Source: Rotaria sp. Silwood1 (Eukaryota; Rotifera; Eurotatoria; Philodinida; Philodinidae). Taken from it: 64,000 bases of DNA. The stretch spans positions 1,408,971-1,472,970 of the forward strand of contig CAJNOP010000035.1 in NCBI GenBank assembly GCA_905250075.1, in the 5' to 3' direction. The first letter of the stretch is position 1. The number at the start of each line of letters is the position of its first letter. A program made the translations under genes and the position numbers. Below are positions 39,901-53,581 of this stretch, in pieces. The notes beneath the pieces are model-generated. The model saw only the letters and a list, made by a program, of their open reading frames with translations. It ran no database searches and was not told the origin of the DNA.

Positions 39901-42603
39901 TTTTTTTTTTTTTCTTCTTTTCTTTCTTTCAAAGACAAACACATTTCGTATTGTATGTTGTAAGAACGGTCAAGTAAAAGAGAAATACTTCAAATGTAAA
40001 GAATAATACAAAAAGATGATTTATATAATATATATGTCCTTTTCTCAATTGCATTTATACAACCTATTGGATTTAGTATAAAAATTTTCCTTTTCATACA
40101 AACAAAATTATTCATAACATTAAAAATATGAAAATATGATATTTTAATAGTAATAGTTAATTTTTGTTTGATCGATTGTCAATTGAATAAAATGATAATA
40201 GTAAACTGCATTTGATTTTATCTATTATATTTTCATATGATTTTTTTTTTGGATCAAATATCTTTACCAAAAGATGATAGAATGTTAAGATTTCTGCACT
40301 AGTTATAAATCTATTAGTTCGATTCTTATTTGTTATTGAATGTCGATTCTGTTGACACAGATGTACTTGCATTATGTTGTAAGTATCGAAAATTCTAGTA
40401 GTACTCAAGAAAAAACAATATTATTTTTATGTACAGAATAAGAAAAGACATATTATGTTCACTTAAATTAATATTTATGATAGAATACTGATTCAAATGG
40501 TGAAAGAAAGTTTAAAGTTAATACCATTGTATTCAATTTTTTTGATGTTTCGGTAAGTTATCCTCTAAGACTAAGACAAATAAGTGTTCCAATTCTATAT
40601 ATATATATCATGATAAATTGAGAATATCTAGAATTTGAAAAGTTTTAAATTTAGATTATTTTTCATAGGAATGATGAGAAGAAAAATAATAAGAAAACTT
40701 AATAAAAATAGATATGATTTATATAATTTCTTCTAAAAATCTTTTTTCTTAATTTGTCACATTATAAAAACAAATCATGTTAAATTAACTTATTATCAGT
40801 TACATATTAACAATTAAAATATTCGTTAATTTTTGTTCTTCATAAGATTTTTAGTCTTTAATATATCTTGTCTTTCTTTATTCGTGATAAATCAATATCT
40901 ATTATTTTCTGTAGACAAATTCTTTATTGAAATGAAATTTGATCTTATTATTCAACATAACTCACATAGAGCTATTGTTGCTCTTCGTTCTATTGTTTTA
41001 ATAGATCTGTTCGATTTGTAAACGATTACGTTAATCTTTGTTTTTAATTGATTGAATGAAAAATTAATACGTTGTTAGAGTTTCATCAATGCGTTATTAA
41101 GTTAATATTGAATAGACAAATATATTGATATTCAATTTCGCGATAGGTGGTCTAGTAAAAAAAAAAACTAATGAATATTGTGTCATGTGCAGCGCTTCTA
41201 TGGAATCAATAAACTGCTACTAGCTGTTTTACAATCAAGATCAAATTGATTAGACAATATGATATATGTACGAGACTTGTAAATTTATTTTATAAATTAT
41301 ATTTATTGTTTATTACTTAATTTTATATTAGAAGTGCATTATAATAATGTACTTTATTTTAAATTTTTTACGGTTAAAAAACACAGTAGAGTATATTTTT
41401 AAGTGTCGTTCTCCTTCTTTCTTTCATTAACTGATTTGACAATATTTCCTTCCTGTCTCTTTAAAATAAACTCATAAGTAATATTTAGTTGATTTCTTTT
41501 GAAATTTAACATTTTTCTTTTTAAAAAAATTCTTTCCATTATTCATTGACATGATATGAATGAAAAATCTCTCAATTATTATTTAATATTAAGTTCATTG
41601 ATTAGTATAGATATTCTACGAAAATTCTAAGGTCTTGTTGTTATGACGGTTGTATGTCTTATTGTTCAATATAACTATCTATGTGCTTATACATAGGTAA
41701 TACACATAACGTTCAAATGTCTTCACTTCACAGTAACAATGCTGAAACACTTCAAGTCATAAAATAACTTAACAGAAACGATAAAGAGAAAAAAAAATGA
41801 CTTTTATGGGCTTTTTATTCTATTCAATAAACAGGTTCAAGCAAGAGAAAATCATAGTAGAAATCACTAATGAAGCATATATATATATAGAAAACCTATG
41901 GTTGACGGATAAATGAAAGACTTCGTGTGACCTATTTAGATGAGACATATATATATCGTTAATAGGACATTAATATGCAATCTAAAATGCTCCAGTACAA
42001 AATCAATTAGATAAATAATTGATTAATTCAAAGAATAACAAAAATATCAATTTCTGGATTATTTTTTTTTGTCTAGTAAAGTAATCATTGTTTTATTAAT
42101 GCATTTGAGAGCCCTCTTTATTACATAAAATAAACATAAGATTGAATTTAAAGTTTTGAATCTTTGTAAAATGAATCTCATACTTCTTGTTAATATATCA
42201 TCATGTAACAATCAATCTGTCTCGAAAAATATGAACATAATTGATTCACTAAATGGAATATAAAAATTTAGTCTAGTCATTGATTGTTATTGAACATGAA
42301 ACCTTCTTTAAACATATTTGTTAAGATAACAATCGTTTTCTTTTTTTTGTTAAAGAGATTTCTATTCCTATAATGAACAATGTTTTAGATATTCTATGTG
42401 GTTTTGTTTCTTGTCAGAAATAGTAATAGATTTGTTATAATCGTATCTAAATCTATGAAACTATCTTTTTTTTTTTTTGTTGTATCTTAAAAAAAAAAAA
42501 AGAAAAAGAAAACAATATATTATAGGCAACAAAGAATACTATTCTATCCGTAAAATACAATAATAATTAATATATTTATGATAAAATAATAATAGTTTAA
42601 TTA
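36995..42603. other. Long intergenic region, no gene seen
   Basis: Some 5.6 kb of A/T-rich DNA between the small PPxY protein gene and the 3' end of the Cep57 gene. The only structured item I can support is the foldback element at 38787-39381. Frames at 40157-40408 and 40833-41021 lack any family resemblance or splice context. Confidence 0.55.
38787..39381. mobile_element. TA-flanked foldback element (MITE-like)
   Basis: The two halves are reverse complements along most of their length. The ends read CTTAGAGCATAC on the left and GTATGTCCTAAG on the right; AAGTCTTTA pairs with TAAAGACTT, AATGCTTGAAG with CTTCAAGCATT, GTAAAACTTAACTAACG with CGTTAGTTAAGTTTTAC, and GAAAAGCTCTACAA with TTGTAGAGCTTTTC. 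TA dinucleotides flank both ends (38785-38786 and 39382-39383), as after Tc1/mariner-type insertion. There is no open frame, so it is non-autonomous. Arms have diverged by roughly 15 percent by eye, so it is not recent. Confidence 0.75.
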
Positions 42604-44121
42604 TTAGTCATATGAATTTGGTCTTGATCGACGAGAACATCCTTGATATTGTTGTTTATTTGTTTGATCAGTAAGAAGTATTTGAAGTAGTCTTGTTTTT
42701 CTTAATGTTTCTAATGGTGTTTCATTTATTTCTAGTCTATCTTGATTTTTTGTTGATGATTTTTTTAATGAAATTTTTAATTGTCTTTGTAAACATTCTA
42801 ATTCATCAAGAATTATTTCCATTCGTCGATTAATTATTCCTAATTCTCTTGCATTTGTCCGAGATTTATTTAATCGTTTATGTTCATGTGCAAGTGTAGA
42901 AAATTCATGACGAAGATGTTTTATACGTGAATAACATTGTTTATCAGATATCATTGCAGTTTGTGGTCGACGACAAGCTGAATGAGATCGTCTTCTTGTT
43001 GTTGTTGTTGCTTTTGTTGTTATTGGACGACGTGTAGAACGAACTGGTGATGCTGATGATGGACGTGTTAATGATGATTTATTATAATGATCAAGATAAA
43101 GATATGAATGTGGAGACAAATCACTTCTATGATCAGGATGAAGAAGTTCAGAATATTCTTTAGATGATAAACATAATTGATGATTATGATTTTTTAGAAG
43201 AGCCATCAGCTATATAAACAGAAAGAAAAAGAAATTTTTTTTTTTTTTTTCTGAATAAATAATTAAGTTAATATTACATTTTGTACATTTGATTTAACAT
43301 TATGACTTGGTGCTGTTGATCCACCAAGGATAAATGGTACTGTATTCATATTTAAATGAAAATGTCGTCCTTCAGAATTTATTGTTGTTGCAGTATCAAA
43401 ACTATGATTATCTGAAGATGATTGTTTTTTTTTACGTTTTGAACGATTTTTTCGAGGTCGATAATCATTCATCATGTCAAGGATTTGATTATGTTGATTT
43501 CTAAGACGATGAAAATTTTGTTCAGCTTCTTTAAGTTGTTTATCAGAAGTACGTTGGGAATCATTACGAATATTTCGAGGACGATGAATATTATCTGTTA
43601 ATTCACGTAAGTTTAATTCAGCTCTCTAAAATAATAATGAACAAATAATGTTTTTATTTTTTTTTATAAGATGAAATTTCAAACGATTATCCTAGTATCT
43701 TATGTAAGAAAGATTTTAATATATTATTATTTTATAACAAATGAATTATGATGTATTATTGAAGTGAGTAATTTGATTCTATTGAAATGATTCAATAGTC
43801 TTTAGATTATTCTTTCTTATGTAGATGAATAATATCTGATAATTTTTGAATCATTATATTGAATAAGAAAGATCTTATTTTCTTACTTACTTCTCGTTCA
43901 TTTTCAAGCGTTTTTATTCTCAATGACAAAGATTGTAATCCTGTTAATATTTGATCTCGATTGGATTCGGGTAAAGTAACTGTTCTTGACACTGTATGTG
44001 ATGGTCTTAATGGTTGATAAATTGAATTAATATATGGTTTATGTGGTGGATATTCATAAAAGGATAACTGAGAATTATAACCAGCAGGATTTGTAGTTGT
44101 TGTATTGGCTGAGTCCCACAT
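42604..44121 (-). CDS. CEP57: Cep57 centrosomal protein homologue
   Basis: Three exons on the minus strand, 44121-43891, 43625-43278 and 43209-42604, give 394 aa (vertebrate Cep57 about 500). Residues about 53-150 form the N-terminal coiled coil that places Cep57 at the centrosome; SNRDQILTGLQSLSLRIK followed by TLENERERAEL matches the family start of this domain. A basic Lys/Arg-rich block follows. The most diagnostic segment crosses exons 2 and 3: PFILGGSTAPSHNVKSNVQ, then LMALLKNHNHQLC, as in Cep57/CEP57L1. The C-terminal part has a second coiled coil (about 285-345) in the position of the microtubule-binding domain. From family knowledge it works in the pericentriolar material and in centriole and spindle organisation. 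Introns are 68 and 265 bp. It is head-to-head with the coiled-coil gene at 45113, with about 1 kb between starts. Confidence 0.9.
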
Positions 44122-45112
44122 AGTCTTTTTTTTTTGTTCTTGATAATGTCAACAATAAGAAAAAGAAAAGAAGAAGAGCACGATTCTTGCTTCGTTCTTT
44201 TTACCACAGACGTGATTCTTAGTATAGTGACACACAACACCGCAACCACCTTCTTTATTTCTTTCCTTCTGCTCTCATTTTTTTTTTCCGTACAACAAGA
44301 AAAGGAATGAGTTACCTGGACAACAATCATCCGTCGTCCTCTATTCTCTCTCTCTCTCTCTCCCATCAGCCATCACATCATTACAATTAGAGGTGTAGTA
44401 GTTTTAAAAAAAGCATGTTGAACAACTGCTGTTGGTAGTCGATGATGTTGTATTCTTTCTTCTTTTTTTTTTTTTTCTCAAGTATTCACTGATAAATAAA
44501 AACTGCCGTAGTCCAATTTTAAAGTGCGCATGTAAAGACATTCACTTAACTTTCAGATGATTATAAGTGGTATAGAAAATGTTAAATAAAACAATTTTAT
44601 TTAAAAAAAAATATTTCATGAATTTAATCATTAAAACAAAAAAAAATATTTAGATATTCTCGAATCATTAACAAAAAAAAAACTCTATATAATTATAATT
44701 TCTAGATTAATGATTTTTTAACAAAAGTATTATAACATAACATATGAAAAAGATATATTTAATTAATTCTTGACAATTTTATTGTTTCTAGTAGAGACCA
44801 AAGAATGGTAAAAATTATCCGTTATTATAATTTCTAGATAAAATACTTTCATGTCATGATTGAATTAGAGTGATATTAGAAAAAAATCTAGTTCATTCTC
44901 ACACATCAAACTTTAGCGACATCTTATTTTGTAAAATAGCTATTTTTAAAAAAATAATGAAGAATATTCATAAATTAATTATTATTTATAATATAAATCT
45001 GTTATGTTTAAAAATGAGAATCTCATAAATATTTGTTACTAATAACCTCTTAAATTTGTTTCATCAATATGGCATTGCTAACTTATTGATTTTGTTTATA
45101 ATATTGATAAAT
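44122..45112. promoter_or_regulatory. Shared upstream region of Cep57 and the divergent coiled-coil gene
   Basis: About 990 bp separates the two divergent start codons. It contains a (CT)n run at about 44345-44362 and several A/T tracts. Because both neighbours look like centrosome or axoneme proteins, a bidirectional promoter is plausible, but no defined element is visible. Confidence 0.35.
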
Positions 45113-46797
45113 ATGTCTTCCCAAATAAAAGAAATTTGTAATTCAATTAATCGTGAACAACTTCAAAGTATTCGTGATTTAACATCAGGACATTTAAATG
45201 AAAATAATCTTTATCGTCCACGTCCAACAAATACTAATGAAGAAAAAAAATCATGTTGGTCATCATCTCAAAAACCTCATCCAACTTTACGACCAGCTCA
45301 TCATTTAAAAACATATTCACCAAATGTTGAACAAATGACAAATAGTTTAGTCGATTTTACATATATGACTTTACCAGAAATTCCAATAAAAAAATCATCA
45401 AAATCATCGAAAGTAAATTTTATTTTTCTTCAATTCGCATATTATATATAAATGATTAATTAAAAATCTTTAATTAAATTAGTCCGATGAAAAACCATCA
45501 TCACCAATAACCAACGAACATTTACCTCCGATTAAAACTGAACGCATACAAGTACCAGCATTTTCAATAGATTTATCTGAAGAACAACGTGTGCGTAAAA
45601 TGCGAACATTCAATGATTTGGTTCTACAAAAGAATGATGTTAATTTACATGGTTTAGGATATAGTGAAGATTTTGTTGCTTTTGTTGAACAAAATCTTAT
45701 ATTAGTAAATTATTTTCATTGAAAATAAATTTCGTTTTTTTCGATTCATTTTTAATATAGAAATTAACGACAATCGAAAATGAAAATAAAGGTCAAACAA
45801 TTAGTTTAACTCGTTTACAAGCATATGGTGAAGCTATGAGTCAATTAATTGAAGGTTCAGTTGCCTTTGGTCCAATTCTTGAACGTATTAAAGTCAGATT
45901 TTTTTGTGTTTCCTTTGATTTTCTAAATAAATAATAAAACAATTAATTTAGGACGAATATGAATTATATCTTGATCATTTATTAACCAGTCAACCTGAAT
46001 ATGGTACTCATGTTGCTGAACAACTTAAACGATTACGTCAAAGTCAACCTAATTTTTCAACAGCTGATTCCGAATTATTTGATATTGATAAAATTGAAGA
46101 ACAAACAAGACAAGCATTAAAACGAAATCGAACATTGAATGAAGAACTTAAACAATTAAAACAAGAACAAATAAAAAAGAAAAGTGAAGCAATAGGTTTG
46201 AATTCGATTACATATGTTATTATATAAACGATATAAAATCGAAATATTTTTAGCTCCCTTAATAGAAATTTCAGTTGTACCAACAGAAATAAAAATAAAA
46301 ACACAAGCCGAACAAATTGATGATATGAGACAAAATATATTTGATTTATTCGATCGAATGACAATAAAAAAACAAGAATTAACTGAGAATTTTGTTCCGA
46401 TATCTGTTTGTACACAATTTCAACAAGCTATTCGAGATACAGAAGTATGTTATATTCACTTGTTTTTTTTTATATTAATTTATATTTTATTTAGATGGAT
46501 GTAATAAAAACAAATAAACAAAATGAAACTTTATTAGGTGAACTTGATACTTTAGAAGAAAGAATTACAAAGGAAATTCTTTCACATGATCAAAGTGAAT
46601 TTGCTCATGAAAATATTGAGTAATTATTTTTATTTTGAATATTACATTGAAATATTTTTTTTTTTTCAATTTCTAATAGACAAATTCTTCAATTGCTCAA
46701 GAAAGTCGATGTGTTACATATGAAAAAAACCATTTCCGATGAAGATAATATTGATGATCAAGACTTTTTACATACTTATGATGATTATTTTTCATAA
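45113..46797 (+). CDS. Coiled-coil protein, possibly TSNAXIP1/C6orf118-like
   Basis: Seven exons, 45113-45412, 45483-45704, 45761-45892, 45952-46195, 46254-46444, 46495-46619 and 46680-46797, give 443 aa. The start is the ATG of MSSQIKEICNSINRE. The first 100 residues are polar and low in structure. The centre has a conserved-looking block, LQAYGEAMSQLIEGSVAF, then GPILERIKDEYELYLDHLL, which resembles the N-terminal domain of translin-associated factor X-interacting protein 1 and C6orf118. The rest is mainly coiled coil (for example TLNEELKQLKQEQIKKKSE and GELDTLEERITKEIL) and ends in an acidic tail with DDYFS. Relatives are expressed in ciliated and germ-line tissue. The family assignment rests on one motif, so it is tentative; the gene model itself is secure because all six introns are short GT-AG introns that keep the frame. 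Confidence 0.75.
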
Positions 46798-49700
46798 AAA
46801 AAAAAAAACAATATAAACAAATTATTGTACAGATTTTTTTTTTCAATTTTCATTCATTCACAAGAATTTTTTTTTGACATATTTCGTTGTTTTCTAATTA
46901 AAACTACAAAATTATTTTGTAATCAAGTTATGTCTATTTTTGAATTTTTTTCTCATAATTTTCTAATATAAAATCATGTTAATGATACAGTTATTAAATG
47001 ATGACATTATTAAGACTATTTATTTTCTTCGTAACAAAATCGTCAACCTACTTTCATTTTATGAGATGAAATACATACAAACCACCTAGATTACATAAGA
47101 TTGGCCTTAGAAGAAGAGACAGCATATACACAGATATCATATCATCAGTTATATCCAAGGTTTAACGCACGAAGACAAATACAACAAAAAGATAATGAGA
47201 ATTCAATCAAAAGAGATAGTATATGCACGAAAAATAAAACGATTTCGCGTCAAGAAAGGATTAATATTATATCCATGGAAGAATACAAAAACCAATGAAG
47301 AAAGGATCGTGATCTATAGAATGTGAAAGACGGAAAGATTAAAGAAACTTAATTAACAAATTGTAGTGCATGTATCATTAGTGATACTATAAATACATGT
47401 ATTCGATCGAGTATTGATAAACTTGAAAATAAGATGCGTTCAGTTTATCTTGAACAATCTCCGTTCGGATGACCCATTCAGAAAGTCTTTTATACAATTT
47501 TTCATCAATGTCAAACTTTCGAAATATTTTTCTCCATCTCGTTATTCTACTAATGAATGGATCATCACTAAATCTCACTATTTCTCTTAGTTTTCATCGT
47601 TATTCAGTTTTTGATGAGTTTATTCATTACTATCACTCAATATGATAGTTGCGGCGGTTGATACTCGAGGGAATAGAACATTCGCTTTTTGGTTTTTTTT
47701 TTTTGATACATTTTTTTATTCTGCATGTAGTGTGTTCTAATGCACTTATACACTGATAAGAAGAAGCATAGGTCAATACGGTAAGAGGATTATTCCAGTT
47801 ATCATAAAAACTATAATGTATATTTCTACACGTACTTACATGATAGACAATTGCATGTTAAAAAAAATAAGTCGAAAACAATAATGCTATGTACAAGAGA
47901 GAAGTTTCTCAATACAAAAAAAAAATTGTTGAATATTTCTTCTATAAATTGAGTCGTTATGTATGAAAATATTCGAGTCCATAGTCTCTTTTTTTTCACG
48001 CTCAATTTTAAAAAATGACGCATCTTTTCTACAAACTGTAACGATTTAGCGAGTCTAAAAAAAGAAGTAATTTATTCATCAAACCATCATATGATAAATA
48101 TTTCACCACCGAACAAAAGAACTAACGGAACCGTTTATAATATTCATGGCATCCTCAGTCTCTCACTCTCGATTTTATTCAAACAATATGTTCTCTCTCA
48201 AGAATGTAAGAAACATTATATATCCTACAAAAATAGAGGTATATATTGTATATAATATCATGCTAATTCGATAGACCTGCAATTTCCCTATTACGTTTCA
48301 GTCTGAAATTGAGTGTTCTCTTTTCTGTTTAGTTCAAATTGATATAAAGTAGTCTATTGTATGAAATTTTTTTTTATGAAACTAATAAACAATTGACATG
48401 GTACGAAAAATCTTCGACGCATATTATATTATATAATACGCCTGCATTGCTTGATTGACGCTGTACTTTACCGTGAATTTAATCTACCGAACAACATCAA
48501 CTATGCTTTGTTTGCTACGGGAAATAATTGAATTGTTTATTGATGGTTTTCTGGTTAGTTTAATGATGAAAACCATCTTATTATAAAAATACTAGATGTT
48601 GATAGTTTGTCAAGTAATCATTGTAATAGTGCTCGGTGAGTAATATGTTTTCTAATAGAGAATAATTCTACTTATTGTTGTAGAAATAATAGGTACTCAG
48701 TTTGTGCGATAAATGATACGATAAACCCTTCTATTCTTAGGATGATTTGTTTTTGTTCATCTTGTCGTTGATATTCTCTTTAGTTATACTTTCGTTCATT
48801 GATAATGATAAAAACAAGCTTTTTTTATCTGATTTTTCTTCTATCTATCTGTTCAACTATTGAAAACCAATCAGGATCTACTCTTTATTATAAAAGTATG
48901 ACTAGTGAAACTGGTTCGATGAAGCTTAGTAAGTTGCAGTTAAGAAAAGGAGCACACTAATACGGCACCGTATACTCGGCCGTATACGTGTCGTAATCTC
49001 ATTATGATATGACCGTATAACTGCGTCCACCCATACGGCCGTATACAGCCTGTTTAGGCGTCGTAAAGTAACTGTAAACGGTCGTATATGGGTCATATCG
49101 ATTGATTTGGTAAGTGTGAATGTAAAGATCATTGTTCAAGTTTTTCGAATACGAATAAAAATTTACAAAAGCTTTTTTCAATTATAAATAAGTATTTAAA
49201 TAATTAAACTTTGTTGTTGGTAGGTTATGCTAATCTACTTAATGATTATGACTTTTATAACACTATGTATAAATGAATGTGTTTGTAAATCTTTCATAAA
49301 TCAGCATGCTCGTTCGTACCTTCATTTTCACATCTTTGTTTTGCCTTGGAACAATTATAGATGACGAATTTGTCGAATTTCAAATTTATTAGTAAAATGT
49401 TAGCATTGTACCGACAATGAAGCAGATTCATACTTCACACTAACATGAAATGTATCGTATACGTTCTATGTACTTTACAACACACTCTACGACATATATC
49501 TATTTTTTCGCACATCTGCTCTTTTTTCTGCAAAATCATATTATTATTATTACTAATTTTTTTCAGTTTAATTGAAATTAATCATATCAACTTTTGAAAC
49601 TCGTAACGGTAAGATCTTAAGATATAGTCAACTCAAATCGATTTTATCTCAATCAGATTGCTTCAAAGCAGTTCATATTCCAGCATTGATTCATCTCTCA

Positions 49701-51718
49701 ATGTATATTCAGCCAATGACAAATAGAGAAAAACATCTAGAAAACAGATATACAAAGATACATAAATTAAATATGTTCCCTTGACTCGATTATATGTATC
49801 CGTACACACACACATAGGAAAACAGTGAATGAATGTTAAATAACACACTAACACTAATTCCGACTGTGGTACATTATCATGGTAGAGAGTTTATGACATA
49901 CAGTGCAATCAATCAGTGTGAGAGTTATTACTGTTTTATAAAAAGTTAATAATTGAGAAAAATGATTATAATCTTGATGATCGTTATCAACGAATTCAAC
50001 TTGATTAACTTCTTTATTCGTTCAGCGAACCTAAATTCTTTGACTTAATTACCACTTGAATTTAATGGATATGATTAATAGAATAGATGAATATATATAT
50101 ATAGTTCAACATTTTCTATTTGTATTTACACATCGAGTGTAAATGTATGTGTAACAGAATGTATTTTTCTTTATGTATGACCAATGATCACCTTTAAATT
50201 GCGACTATCGAAAAACAAAATTTAAATATTGAAACTACTTTAATTCTATTGTTTGACTTTCTAAGATGGTAGAAATCTTCAATATCTTATAAAGAAATTT
50301 AGGTGACATTCTTTATCAGTATAAATTGGTAGATTTTGTTTCAACATGACATCAATATTAGATTATTCTCTGTTCTCCCTGATAGTTCCATCGTTATTTA
50401 TATCAGCATGCATATTATTTTGCTTCTTTTTTTTTAATCACTGATGTTCGTTGGGATACATCGATGAATAGAGAAAAGGAATTAAAAGAAATTGAGGACA
50501 AAAATGCTTATTAAAACATGCAGGAACGACAAGTTGATGATGATATGTTGATACTTAATGCTAGCATACCTTATTTATGGATGTTGATATCACTCTAATA
50601 CTTTTGATTAGTTGAAAGTCATGAGTAATGTCGAAGAATCTGTTGATTAATGATAACAACGCAACTGATTCTGAGTAAGGCTCATGATCATCGTATCAAT
50701 AATCATAAGTTACAACTGTAATTGATAGTTAGAGCTTCGGATAAAAGTTACAATAGTTGTAACTTTTAATTAATTTACTCTTGTATGAAACATTTGGCAA
50801 CATCTATCAACATTGAGAAAATTCTTTAAAATGCATAGTAAATAATACATAATATAAGTACAAGACAATGTATTTAGAAGATAAATTTAGTTAAATCTGT
50901 TCAAAGAATGAAGAAATTAATTGACTTTCAATAGTTGATAATTATCATCACTGTTGAAAATTCTAATTGTGCTTGATAACTCAACTAGTTTTTACTACTC
51001 CGAAACTACAAACGATCAATAAATGTTATACATATTATTTTATTGTACTTATCAAATGAATACTTTCTTGAACTATCAAAGATAATAATCATGATTTTTA
51101 AAAAGACTCATCAGTCAACATTAAAAAATAAATAATGATTGTGATCTGTGATCGATCACATTTGACAGGTGAATATGAAAGAAAAACTAAACAAATCAAC
51201 ACCATATCTTTGTATAAACATATGAATGTTTCTCATCTATGAAAATAAAGAATAGATAGAGATACTATTCAACATTAATGATTAGATAAATTAGTATATT
51301 TAAAAGAAAGTCATTTCTATCAGAATTATATAGATAGGGTAAACAAAAAAAATCTGTTATTTTTTATAGTTTTTCTTTATTATGATCTGAAACATTTGTT
51401 TTGAAAAAAAAATGCAAATAGTAGCAATGATGATCATAAAATAAAGCACATGTTATTCTTATTTCTCTTTTCTCTGAAATATCTGTTTAGTATCGATTCA
51501 TCTCTATCAGTAACAAGTAAAATAAGATAATCTATCTCTTTCTTCTTGTCAGTATGTGTGTGTGTGTGTGTGCATATCCGACATGGATATTTTCATCGTT
51601 CTGTTTCTTTTCTTCTCTTATGAATTAAATAAAATTATTCTCGAACTAGAAATAGAAAAGAAAAACATCGATTAGAACTATTTATTTATATTCAAATTTC
51701 AAATTGAATGAACACAAT
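46798..51718. other. Intergenic region, no gene seen
   Basis: About 4.9 kb without a supported gene. Frames at 47101-47298, 47387-47578, 48926-49132 and 49572-49784 are isolated and match no family I know. The region includes the GC-richer palindromic patch near 48955-49105 and a (GT)n run at 51554-51572. Confidence 0.55.
48955..49105. repeat. GC-richer cluster of CGGCCGTATAC palindromes
   Basis: In about 150 bp the motif CGGCCGTATAC occurs twice, and related forms (ACGGCACCGTATAC, GACCGTATA, ACGGTCGTATAT) occur three more times. ATACGGCCGTAT is a perfect 12-bp palindrome, and ATATGACC is repeated in inverted form as GGTCATAT. The patch is clearly richer in GC and CpG than the DNA around it. 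Confidence 0.75.
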
Positions 51719-53581
51719 ATGAAGCAACAAAATCCAACTAGTTCATCTAATGATTTAGCTTTATCACATTCATTTTCTCGTCGACAAATGGTAAACATTT
51801 TTTTTGTTAACACTTAAATAATATTTATTCGTGTTGTTTTTTGTTTTAAATTAGACAATGATGAATTCATATCTTGATTCATCAATATCTTCTGAACTAA
51901 CAACAAAACCAACATCAACATTAACAAATGTACGTTGTCTTCATTGTGGAAAATATTATTGTCAAATTGATTTTATATTTTCATGGATTTCACGTTATGG
52001 AAATTCAAATGATCAACAATATATTATTCATCAACGTATACAAGATATTATTTCAAAGTAAATATTCTATTCTGTTTTTATTATAATTAATAAAATGATA
52101 TTTAGACGTTTATCTTCATCAGATCCTGAAAATATTTGTGAAAAACGTTTACTTGATTGGTATAAATCAATGAAAACAAATATTTCAAATGAATCAATTC
52201 ATTTATCTTCACCAGCTAAACCAACCAGTGTGAATACATTACATATAAAAAAAAAAAAACTAATTTTCTAAAAATTAAAATATAATATTATTTTTTAGTC
52301 AATATCTGGATCATTTATTTCAAATTCTTCAATAATATCTCAACATAATCCAAATACAATTGATTATAAACAATATTTATTATCACAATCAAATGCTTTT
52401 CCACCTGATGAACCATTATTATCATCAACTGTTTGTAATCGTTTATTATCATCAATACCAACACAAACATTTCAAACACAAAATCGTGCTGGTTTATATC
52501 AATTATGTTCAAATGGACGTTATATTATAGCTGATGATTGGTGTCAAACATATAAAGGTCATCGTTTATCACAATTTATGCGTTGTCTTACAATATATAA
52601 TCAATATGAAGAACAATGTTTATTAATGTTACCAGAATTTAATACAATGACACAAATGGATTCCGTTCAAAGTATGACATGGCATGAACAATTACAAGTT
52701 TTTCTTTTTATAACGTAAGATATTTAAGATAATAAAAAAAATTTTATTTTTTATATTTTAATAAAGTTATCATCGTGTATATCAATGTGAACCTGAAAGT
52801 GGTGCAATAAATCAAATAAGTGAATATGAAATTCCATCATCAAGACATTGTTTAGCTCATATTGCTTGTGATCAACAATCATATGTATTTCTTGCATATG
52901 AATATCCAGCTGCAACTCTTGATTTATGGTTTATATCAACAATGGCTACATGGTCACTTTTAAAAAGATGGAAACCAAGAGAATTATTTCCACCACCAAT
53001 ATATAATGATGTAGATAATGATGAACAAGATCAACAAGAAAATGTTTGTTATTAATTTATGATATATAATATTTATTTATATATTTATTTTAAAATAGTA
53101 TGATCAAGAATCTGGTGTTTGTGGTATTGCATCAATGCGTTATGGAAATGGAATATTACATTTTTTAGCTCGACATGAACGTCATTGGTGTCTTCATTTA
53201 TTTTCAATAAATATAAATGAAAAATATCAAAAACTTATACCACAACGACGTATTGATATTGATTTATCACATCTTCGTTTTGCTGGTGAAAATTTTCAAA
53301 TGGAAATTTTACCAGGTGAACAAGGTTGGCTATTTGCTATACGAAGACCATATCTTATTCATTTAAATTATAATGGAAAAGATGGTATGAGACTTTATTA
53401 ATTAATATATATTGTTTGTTTGTTTGTTTTTTTAGCACAAAAATTATTATTACCAACATCAAAACGTTGTGCAGATTCAATTTATAATGTTTGTATTATG
53501 GATGAACGAGGTAAAAGACGTGAAAATGGAAAACATCTAGTTGTACGAGATGTTAATTCAATTCGATTCTATAAACTCTAG
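51719..53581 (+). CDS. Hypothetical protein, family not recognised
   Basis: Seven exons, 51719-51790, 51855-52057, 52106-52229, 52299-52714, 52767-53043, 53099-53384 and 53436-53581, give 507 aa. There is no signal peptide or membrane helix. Residues about 40-50 hold RCLHCGKYYC, a cysteine pair arrangement that could begin a small zinc-binding module, although the expected further ligands are not obvious. From about residue 185 onward the protein shows regularly spaced short hydrophobic blocks ending in aromatic residues (GLYQLCSNGRYIIADDW, HCLAHIACDQQSYVFLAYEY, MRYGNGILHFLARHERHW, GEQGWLFAIRRPYLIHL, KHLVVRDVNSIRFYKL), which look like blades of a beta-propeller. I infer a propeller with an N-terminal recognition module; the function is unknown. 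Two donors are non-standard but usable (GTGAAT, GTTTGT). Confidence 0.78.

Noticed and set aside
47387-47578. 63-codon minus-strand frame with a fairly balanced composition
   Set aside because: Isolated, with no splice context or similarity; length is expected by chance.
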